Assembly: GCA_964519955.1 (NCBI GenBank)
Contig: CAZFLM010000021.1
Coordinates: forward strand, 22,137 to 86,136
DNA: 64,000 nucleotides
Direction: 5' to 3'
Origin: CAZFLM01 sp964519955
GTDB lineage: Bacteria; Armatimonadota; Chthonomonadetes; Chthonomonadales; CAJBBX01
A program made the position numbers and the translations under genes. The stretch's first letter is position 1; each line of letters starts with the position of its first letter. Shown here one piece after another: positions 18,620 to 25,364 of the stretch. The notes beneath the pieces are model-generated. The model had not been told where the DNA came from and made no database searches. It was given only the letters and a program-made list of their open reading frames with translations.

Positions 18620-18644
18620 CGCTGGCGGCACGCGCCGGTATAAT
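18616..18644 (+). promoter_or_regulatory. Consensus sigma-70 promoter of tRNA-Val
   Basis: TTGACG at 18616-18621 and TATAAT at 18639-18644, separated by exactly 17 bases, end 12 bases before the tRNA. The -35 box overlaps the TGA stop of the preceding gene. It is the best promoter in the window and shows that the housekeeping sigma factor here uses the standard consensus. Confidence 0.9.
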
Positions 18645-18656
18645 GTGTGGTGTCTT

Positions 18657-18728
18657 GGGCGGTTGGCTCAGTGGTAGAGCGCCTCGTTCACACCGAGGAG
18701 GTCACTGGTTCAAATCCAGTACTGCCCA
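18657..18728 (+). tRNA. tRNA-Val (anticodon CAC)
   Basis: A 72-base cloverleaf folds fully. The acceptor stem is 18657-18663 with 18721-18727 (one G-U pair) and A is the discriminator. The D-arm is GCTC/GAGC. The anticodon stem CCTCG/CGAGG holds loop TTCACAC, giving anticodon CAC (reads GTG). The T-arm is ACTGG/CCAGT with TTCAAAT. The 3' CCA is not encoded. No duplicate of its 3' end that would mark an integration site was seen. Confidence 0.95.
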
Positions 18729-18742
18729 CACACCCTTCCTCT

Positions 18743-21598
18743 TCACCCCACGAACGCCGAGCCCGACGCGGTCGCTACCACCCTCCGCTCCAGGAAGATC
18801 GAGCCACCCGACGACGTGAGGCCGTTCGAGTCGCGGCGCGTGACCGTCACCTCCGGCGACTGCGCTCCCGCGGCGATGGCGCGATCCCGGGCACGCTGCC
18901 GGGCGATGGCGACCGCCGTCTCCGTCGCGTGCTGCAGCTCCGAGAACTCCATCCGCTCGTCGATGCCGTGGAGCACGTAGTTCGAGAACAGCCCCGGCTG
19001 GATGAGCACCTCGTCGGTCACCGAGACCTCCGTCGCGATGGCGCCGATCGCGTTGGCCACGTCGGCGTCCTCCGGCACGATCACCTCCGCATCCAGGTGC
19101 TCGCGCACCGGGCCCGCCAGGACGCCGGCTGGAGCGCCGATGGCGATGAGGGGCCGATCCAGCGAGAAGCGCACCTTCAGGCCGCGCTCGGCGGGTTCGA
19201 ACGCGCGGTCCAGCAGGAAGCGCCAGTCGTCGGGCAGATCGTGCAGGCGCCGGTCGTCGTGCGAGACCTCGCGGCGCACCACCTCCTCGAACATCCGGCG
19301 GGTCACAGCCTTCCGCGCCGCCGACATCACCTCGGCGACGGGCCTACCGAACATCTCCGCCCACAGCTCCAGGGCCAGGCGCGACGCCTCGGCATCCCAG
19401 CGCTCGAACTCGCCGCTCACGTGCAGCAGGTCGGTGGGAGTGAGCGCGCATCGCTTCACCATGCCCGCCTGCTCCAGCCTGGCGAGCGGGAGGAACTTGT
19501 GGTTGGGCGTGCCGAGCCGTGCCGCGGCTTCGATGGCGGGGATCGGCCCCTGCGCGACGAGCGCCATCAGCGCGGCCTCGGGAGCGGTGAGGCCCAGGTT
19601 GCCCGCGCCGCCGGCGATGAGCACGTCGAGGGCCGATGCGTCCGTCGCCTTCAGGCAGTGGCGGCGGTCGAAGCGCTCCAGGAACCGCCGGACCGACGGG
19701 TGCTCGCTTGCCACGTAGGCCAGCGGCAGGTTGCGCGTCGGGCCGATCACGATGTCGCGCTCGCGGGTGAAGTCGATGCGGCTGTCGCCGCCCAGGCCCA
19801 CGGTGCTCATCTCGACCACGTCCACCGACATGACCCACTGCCCGACCCGCGCGCCCTCCGGCGCCACCGCGACGCGGCCGTTCTGCAGGATCGCGCAGTC
19901 CGTCGTGGTGCCGCCGACATCCATCACGAGGGCGTCGTCGAGGCCGGTGAGGATGCGCGCACCGCTGACACTGGCCGCGGGGCCGGAGAGGATCGTCTCG
20001 ATCGGGCGGGCGCGCGCGATGCTCTCGTCGACCGGGGTGCCGTCGCCCTTGACCACCGTCAGCTTCCCGGGCACCGAGAAATCGCCGAGCGCGCGGTGGA
20101 CGGAGTCGAGCAGGTGCTCGATAACCGGCAGGAGGCGAGCGTTCGTGACCGCGGTCTGGGCGCACTGGATGCCGTTCAGGCGGCGGCTGACCTCATGCGC
20201 GCAGATCACCGGCACCTTCGCGCGCTCGCGGATGATCTCGCGGACGCGGTTGGCCTGGGCGGGATTGCGGATGGTGCAGTAGCCTGCCACCACGAGCGCC
20301 GCGCAGTGCTCCTGCTCGATGAGGCGGTCGACCGCCTTGCGGCAGGCGTCCTCGTCCAGCTCCTCCAGCACCTCGCCCATGATGTCGACGCTGGCGGGCA
20401 GGTACTCGTACGGCGCGTGGCCGATGTCGGTGGCGAACCACTCCCAGGGCGCCAGCACGATCAGTCCAACGCGATGCCCGCGCCCCTCGACGATCGAGTT
20501 GGTCGCCAGCGTGGTTGAGAGCGAGGTGATCTCGACGCGCTGCAGCAGGTCGGCCGGAAGCTGGCCCAGGGCGCCGCGGATGCCCTCAACCAGGTCGTGG
20601 TAGGTGGTGAGCGACTTCGCCTTGGCGAGCAGCCTGGCCGCGCGGAGGTCCCAGAGCACCGCGTCGGTGTACGTGCCGCCCGCGTCGATGCCGAGGCCGA
20701 TGGCGGTGGCCCCAGCCTGGGCCGGGTCGTTCGCGCACCACGAGGTCGGGTGCTTGCCGGGCTCGCGGGCGGGGGATGTCGTCGCGTCGGGCTCCGGGGC
20801 GGCGTCGGACGAGTCGGGCTCGGGCGCGGCGGCCCGCTCGTCGACCGTGGCGGCGGCGAGGACGCGGTCGTCGCCCGTCGAGGCGGACCGGTGGCCGGGC
20901 GGAAGCACGAACACGCGGCGCTCGTCCCAGTTGCCGTCGAGGATGGCGCGCATCAGCTCCAGGTCGCCGCGGATGGCCTCGTAGTTCCACCCGTTGACCT
21001 CGGCCATCTGGCGGGTGAGCGCGGCGTACTCCTCCTCGCCAGGCAGGCCGAGATCGATGTAGGCCGCGCGGGTGTAGTGCTGGCGCCATCGGTCGAGGAA
21101 GGCCAGCACGTGCTTGGCGTTATCCGCGCCGTACTGCTCCGCCATGTCGCCGAAGGCCGGGTGGTGCTCGTAGCCGTCGCGGAAGTAGTTTCGGTAGAGG
21201 TCGCCCGCCTCGCGGTTCTTGGGGTGCGTCTTCTTGTCGACCCAGCCCAGCGTGCTGTAGAAGGTGCCCGGCGTGCGGTGGAACTGGCGCAGGTACGCCT
21301 CCGGCGAGCCGAGGAAGAGGGTGATGCAGTCGTGGGCGCGGGGGATGACGATCGGCACGTCGCGCGCGATGAGCCCTGCCGCGCCCTGGCCGCACAGGCC
21401 GTAGAAGAGCACGACGGCGTCGAAGCCGCCCTCCCGCGCGGCGGCGTCGATGGCGCCCTGTGCCTGGAGCCGCAGGTCGTGAGGGCGCGCGTGCAGGCCG
21501 GCGTCCAGGATGAGCGTATCGATCTGACTGGCACACTGGGGAGCGAGGAATTCGATGTACGGCTCGAACACGCCACAGGCGACGACCTTCAACCTCAT
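18743..21598 (-). CDS. DUF1638-hydantoinase A (ASKHA ATPase) fusion protein
   Basis: Protein of 951 residues joining two families. Residues 1 to about 230 match DUF1638 (MRLKVVACGVFEPYIEFL, DTLILDAGLHARPHDLR, VVLFYGLCGQG, IVIPRAHDCITLFLGS). A proline/alanine/acid-rich linker follows (about 265-300). The rest is HyuA-like: N-terminal GLGIDAGGTYTDAVLWD (about 302), ITSLSTTLATNSIVEG, then the second ATP-binding block MDVGGTTTDCAIL (about 556) and STVGLGGDSRID. HyuA proteins use ATP to open cyclic amides; DUF1638 proteins tend to occur near corrinoid methyltransferase genes. ATG at 21598 follows GGAGGA. No HyuB partner is present. A role in reactivating a methyl-transfer system is a hypothesis only. 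Confidence 0.8.
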   Translation of the reverse strand: MRLKVVACGVFEPYIEFLAPQCASQIDTLILDAGLHARPHDLRLQAQGAIDAAAREGGFDAVVLFYGLCGQGAAGLIARDVPIVIPRAHDCITLFLGSPEAYLRQFHRTPGTFYSTLGWVDKKTHPKNREAGDLYRNYFRDGYEHHPAFGDMAEQYGADNAKHVLAFLDRWRQHYTRAAYIDLGLPGEEEYAALTRQMAEVNGWNYEAIRGDLELMRAILDGNWDERRVFVLPPGHRSASTGDDRVLAAATVDERAAAPEPDSSDAAPEPDATTSPAREPGKHPTSWCANDPAQAGATAIGLGIDAGGTYTDAVLWDLRAARLLAKAKSLTTYHDLVEGIRGALGQLPADLLQRVEITSLSTTLATNSIVEGRGHRVGLIVLAPWEWFATDIGHAPYEYLPASVDIMGEVLEELDEDACRKAVDRLIEQEHCAALVVAGYCTIRNPAQANRVREIIRERAKVPVICAHEVSRRLNGIQCAQTAVTNARLLPVIEHLLDSVHRALGDFSVPGKLTVVKGDGTPVDESIARARPIETILSGPAASVSGARILTGLDDALVMDVGGTTTDCAILQNGRVAVAPEGARVGQWVMSVDVVEMSTVGLGGDSRIDFTRERDIVIGPTRNLPLAYVASEHPSVRRFLERFDRRHCLKATDASALDVLIAGGAGNLGLTAPEAALMALVAQGPIPAIEAAARLGTPNHKFLPLARLEQAGMVKRCALTPTDLLHVSGEFERWDAEASRLALELWAEMFGRPVAEVMSAARKAVTRRMFEEVVRREVSHDDRRLHDLPDDWRFLLDRAFEPAERGLKVRFSLDRPLIAIGAPAGVLAGPVREHLDAEVIVPEDADVANAIGAIATEVSVTDEVLIQPGLFSNYVLHGIDERMEFSELQHATETAVAIARQRARDRAIAAGAQSPEVTVTRRDSNGLTSSGGSIFLERRVVATASGSAFVG

Positions 21599-21653
21599 GC
21601 CGAGGAATCCTCCGGAGGGGCTACGACGAGGACTCCCGGCCCCGCCTGGTTCC

Positions 21654-21688
21654 ATTATCACACACGGCGGCGCGGAGTCGGACGGGCG
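21654..21688 (-). promoter_or_regulatory. Candidate extended -10 promoter for the DUF1638-HyuA gene
   Basis: On the minus strand, TGTGATAAT (GATAAT at 21654-21659 with an upstream TG) matches an extended -10 element; the -35 region about 16-17 bases upstream is weak (3 of 6). It sits 56 bases before the gene start in the divergent intergenic region. Confidence 0.4.
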
Positions 21689-21852
21689 GCGTTCCGGCCT
21701 GGTCACCCCGAACCGGTGGTGCCGGCGAATGAATTCGCGCCTGAGAACGGCACGAAGTCCGCCGTCGCGGGCTCGAATGACCACGGCAACGTAGGTGCAG
21801 TGCCATGCACATGGCGCCGGGCCGGGCGCGCTCAATTCGGTGGGAGACATGC

Positions 21853-22626
21853 ATGGCCCGTGCACGTCCGACAGGGAAGCGCGGCGTGGTGGTCGAACCA
21901 GTGCGCATCACTTCTCGGAAGGTGGCGCCCGTGACCGCTCAGCCTGGCTCCGATCCGCGACTGCCGGACTCCTCGTTCCTGCGAGACTGCGCGTTCGTGT
22001 GCGTCGACATCCAGCCGGCCGGCGGCGAGCCGGCGGGCGACATCCCCGACGAGTGGAAGCGGGCCGGCATCACGCTGGAGGACGCGCGCGCCGCGGGCAG
22101 GTACGCCCTCGCGGTGGCGCTCCCGAACGCGCGGCGGGTTGCGGATGCCTGCCGCGGCCTCGGCCTGCCGATGATCTTCATCCACTGGGGCTTCCGCCTC
22201 AGGGACGGCATGGACCTCGCGCCCGCGATCCGCCAGTCGTTCCTGGAGCAGTTCGGCGAGGACGCCGCCAGGTGGCCGCACCACATCGAGGCGCCCGACT
22301 CCCGCCCGGCAGACGAGCTGGGCGTGCGCGAGGGCGAGTACGTCATCGCCAAGTCGGACCAGGACGCCTTCACCTCGTCCAACATCGGATTCGTGCTGCA
22401 GAACCTGGGCGTGCGCAACCTGGTGTTCGTGGGCGGCCACACCGGCGCCTGCCTGGGCAAGACCGCGGCGTCGGCGAAGCGCCTTGGCTACCGCATCCTG
22501 TGCGTCGAGGACGCAACCAACGACGCGGCCGAGCCGCGGCGCCTCCCGAACCTGCGCGCGACGGGCTACGACTTCGTCGTCACGACCGACGAGTTCGTGG
22601 CGCTGGCGCAGGCGGCCGGCGGGTAG
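21853..22626 (+). CDS. Isochorismatase-family cysteine hydrolase
   Basis: Cytosolic hydrolase of 257 residues with the isochorismatase fold. The catalytic triad candidates are Asp in FVCVDIQP (about residue 53), Lys in YVIAKSDQDAF (about 168) and Cys in FVGGHTGACLGKTA (about 200), the family's classical order. Members cleave N-carbamoyl, amide or ether bonds (carbamoylsarcosine, nicotinamide, ureidoacrylate). GGGAGA precedes the ATG at 21853, though a later GTG near 21931 is possible because the first 25 residues are not conserved-looking. It is divergent from a hydantoinase A-like gene, and the combination would suit cyclic amide or N-carbamoyl degradation, which is inference. Confidence 0.8.
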   Translation: MARARPTGKRGVVVEPVRITSRKVAPVTAQPGSDPRLPDSSFLRDCAFVCVDIQPAGGEPAGDIPDEWKRAGITLEDARAAGRYALAVALPNARRVADACRGLGLPMIFIHWGFRLRDGMDLAPAIRQSFLEQFGEDAARWPHHIEAPDSRPADELGVREGEYVIAKSDQDAFTSSNIGFVLQNLGVRNLVFVGGHTGACLGKTAASAKRLGYRILCVEDATNDAAEPRRLPNLRATGYDFVVTTDEFVALAQAAGG

Positions 22627-22691
22627 AAGGCATCGCTCGGCAGGAAGCGGGCGCGCGGATGGCGTACCAGTTGCGTGGAGGGCCACCCACG

Positions 22692-25283
22692 ATGGCGGAG
22701 ACGCCGGTCGTCTTCATCAGCTACAGCCACCAAGACCCGCAGTGGCGCGACTGCGTCACGGACCTGCTCGCGTCGATGCGGCGCTCCGCCGTGTGGAACG
22801 ACCGCGCCCTCGAAGCCGGGGAAGAGTGGCGGCAGCAGATCATGGACGCCATCGGAGTCGCCCGCGCCGCCGTGCTGCTGGTCTCCAAGCCGTTCCTCGC
22901 GTCCGCGTTCATCCGCGATGTCGAGTTGCCCGCGCTGCTCGCCCGCCACATCCCCATCCTCGCGGTGTTCGTCGGCCCGACGACCGCCGCGACGCGCGGA
23001 TCGCTGGGCGCCCTTCAGGGCGTCAACGACCCGGCGCGCCCGCTCTGCGAGGCCGATGCCGAGGAAGGGGTGCGCGTTGCCGCGCGCCTACAGGAGGCCA
23101 TCCTCAAGGCCCTGGGGATGCCCGATGCGCCCACCATCGGCAACCTGCCCTACGGCACCATCGGCACGCTGTTCAAGGGGCGCGAGGGCGTGTTGGGGGA
23201 GATGGAGCGGCGCTTGCAGCCCGACGCGCGCGTGCTGATCCGGCCCACCACGCTCTATGGGGCGGGCGGCATCGGCAAGACGCGGCTCGCCGTCGAGTAC
23301 GCGCTGCGGCACGCAGGCGAGTTCACCGCGCTGCTCTTCGTGGGCGCGGACAGCCCGGCGAATCTGCGCCGCAATCTGGCCGACCTCTGCGGGCCGGGCG
23401 TGCTGGACCTGCCGGAGCAGGAGACGCCCGAGGAGGCCGCGCGCGTCGAGGCGGTCCTGCGGTGGCTGGCTGGGCACCCCGGGTGGCTCCTCATCCTGGA
23501 CAACGCGGACACGCCGGACGCCGCCGCCGAGGTGGAGCAGCTCTTCCCGCGGCTGACGGGCGGGCGGACCATCGTGACGTCGCGGCTGGCGAACTGGAGC
23601 GCGGGCACGGAGCCGCTGGAGCTGGACGTGCTGGACCCGGACGCCGCCGCCGCGTTCCTGCTGGAGCGCACCGCCCGCCGCCGCCGCACGCCCACCGACG
23701 ACGCGGACGCGCGGGCGCTGGCCCATGACCTCGACGGCCTCGCGCTGGCCCTGGAGCAAGCAGGGGCGTACATCGACACGAAGCGGCTGGCTCTGCCTGC
23801 GTACCGGGAGCTGTGGGCGCGGCACGACCGGAAGGTGCGCGAGTGGCGCGACCCGCGCCTGACGAACTACCCGCGCAGCGTCGCCACGACGTGGCTCACC
23901 ACGATGGCCCAGCTCAGCCGCGGCGCCCTGTCCCTCCTGCGCCTGCTGAGTTGGCTCGCGCCGGACCCGATCCCGCTCTCACTCATCGCCGAGCAGGAGC
24001 AGGACGCCCTCGCCGAGTTGGCGGGCTACTCCCTCGTGAAGCTCGAAGGCGACACCCTCCGCGTCCACCGCCTTGTGCAGGAGGTCACGCGTGACCGGCC
24101 GTCGGCCCGGCAGCAAGCCAGGTCGCTGCGCGCGGCGCTGGAGCGGGTGAACGGGGCCTTCGTGGGCAAGCCGGACGACGTCCGCAACTGGCCGGCGCTT
24201 GAGCCCTTGCAGCCTCACGGCGCCGCGGTTGTCCGGGCGGCCGACGCTCAGCGGATGGGAGAGCCGACGGCGCGGCTGATGAACCAACTATCTCTGCTCC
24301 TTCAGGCCAAGGCGCTGTACTCCGAGGCGGAGCCGCTGATGCGGCGGGCGCTGGCGATCCGTGAGCAGAGCGGCGGGCCTAACCACCCTAGTGTGGCGGT
24401 ATACCTGAACAACCTCGCAATGCTCCTTCGGGGCACGTACCGCCTGGCAGAGGCGGAGCCGCTGATGCGCCGGGCGCTGGCGGTCAACGAGGGGAGGTGC
24501 GGACCGGACCACCCTAACGTCGCCATCCGCCTGAGCAACCTGGCGATCCTGCTCTACGCCACGAACCGCCTGGCGGAGGCGGAGCCACTGATGCGCCGGG
24601 CGCTGGCCATAGACGAGGCGAGCTACGGGCCGGAGCACCCCAACGTCGGCACAGGCCTCAGCAACCTCGCGATGCTCCTTCGGGGCACGAACCGGCTGGC
24701 GGAGGCGGAGCCGCTGATGCGTCGGGCGCTGAAGATCGACGAGGCGAGCTACGGGCCTGACCACCCGATGGTAGCCATCCGCCTGAACAACCTGGCGGAC
24801 CTCCTCTACGCCACGAACCGCCTGGCGGGGGCGGAGCCGCTGATGCGCCGGGCGCTGGCCATCGACGAGACGAGTTACGGGCGGGAGCACCCCGGCGTGG
24901 CAGTAGACCTGAGCAACCTGGCGCAGCTCCTCACGGCCACGAGCCGGCTGGCGGAGGCAGAGCCGCTGATGCGCCGGGCGCTGGCCATCGACGAGGCGAG
25001 CCACGGGCCGGAGCACCCCGACATAGCAGTACGCCTCAACAACCTCGCTCGCCTCCTCCAGGGCACGGACCGCCTGGCGGAGGCGGAGCCGCTGATGCGA
25101 AGGCACGTCGTGATCTTCGCGGTGTTCCGCGCGCGGAATGGCCACGAGCACCCACACTGGTCGGGGGCGTGCCAGAATTACCTCCTGCTGCTCCTCGACA
25201 TGGGCCTGAGCGAGGCGGAGGCGGCGCGCAAGGTGGCGGAGGCGGAGGCGGAGGGGTCGGCGCTCGGGGGCGGATCGGGCTGA
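22692..25283 (+). CDS. TIR-NB-ARC-TPR protein (bacterial NLR-like, putative immune sensor)
   Basis: Multidomain STAND protein of 863 residues. A TIR domain (1 to about 135) begins VVFISYSHQD and has FIRDVELPALL, where Glu78 aligns by position with the catalytic Glu of NAD-cleaving TIRs. An NB-ARC ATPase follows: P-loop GAGGIGKTRLA (about 191), Walker B LLILDNAD (about 265), sensor GGRTIVTSRLAN and LDGLALALEQAGAY. A winged-helix-like stretch covers about 400-500. Six 42-residue kinesin-light-chain-type TPRs plus a partial seventh start near 543. Such proteins sense infection and deplete NAD. ATG at 22692 has GGAGG upstream; one at 22659 is possible. It is single-gene, with no effector partner. 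Confidence 0.87.
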   Translation: MAETPVVFISYSHQDPQWRDCVTDLLASMRRSAVWNDRALEAGEEWRQQIMDAIGVARAAVLLVSKPFLASAFIRDVELPALLARHIPILAVFVGPTTAATRGSLGALQGVNDPARPLCEADAEEGVRVAARLQEAILKALGMPDAPTIGNLPYGTIGTLFKGREGVLGEMERRLQPDARVLIRPTTLYGAGGIGKTRLAVEYALRHAGEFTALLFVGADSPANLRRNLADLCGPGVLDLPEQETPEEAARVEAVLRWLAGHPGWLLILDNADTPDAAAEVEQLFPRLTGGRTIVTSRLANWSAGTEPLELDVLDPDAAAAFLLERTARRRRTPTDDADARALAHDLDGLALALEQAGAYIDTKRLALPAYRELWARHDRKVREWRDPRLTNYPRSVATTWLTTMAQLSRGALSLLRLLSWLAPDPIPLSLIAEQEQDALAELAGYSLVKLEGDTLRVHRLVQEVTRDRPSARQQARSLRAALERVNGAFVGKPDDVRNWPALEPLQPHGAAVVRAADAQRMGEPTARLMNQLSLLLQAKALYSEAEPLMRRALAIREQSGGPNHPSVAVYLNNLAMLLRGTYRLAEAEPLMRRALAVNEGRCGPDHPNVAIRLSNLAILLYATNRLAEAEPLMRRALAIDEASYGPEHPNVGTGLSNLAMLLRGTNRLAEAEPLMRRALKIDEASYGPDHPMVAIRLNNLADLLYATNRLAGAEPLMRRALAIDETSYGREHPGVAVDLSNLAQLLTATSRLAEAEPLMRRALAIDEASHGPEHPDIAVRLNNLARLLQGTDRLAEAEPLMRRHVVIFAVFRARNGHEHPHWSGACQNYLLLLLDMGLSEAEAARKVAEAEAEGSALGGGSG
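24318..25103 (+). repeat. 126-bp in-frame tandem repeats encoding TPRs
   Basis: Six full 126-bp units begin at 24318, 24444, 24570, 24696, 24822 and 24948, with a partial seventh from 25074. The central part of each unit (encoding EAEPLMRRAL) is almost identical at the DNA level, not only in protein, which implies recent expansion or gene conversion. Confidence 0.85.
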
Positions 25284-25364
25284 CGCGTTCGGGGAACCGG
25301 CCCGCCGCGGAGGACATACCCCGCCTCGCCACGAACCTGGCGGCGTCACGCCAAGGAGGACGCC

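Noticed and set aside
18657..21598. tRNA-Val as an integration site for a genomic island
   Set aside because: No integrase and no second copy of the tRNA 3' end were seen.
24318..25103. Regular repeats that could suggest a CRISPR array
   Set aside because: The units are 126 bp, in frame and encode TPRs; there are no unique spacers.
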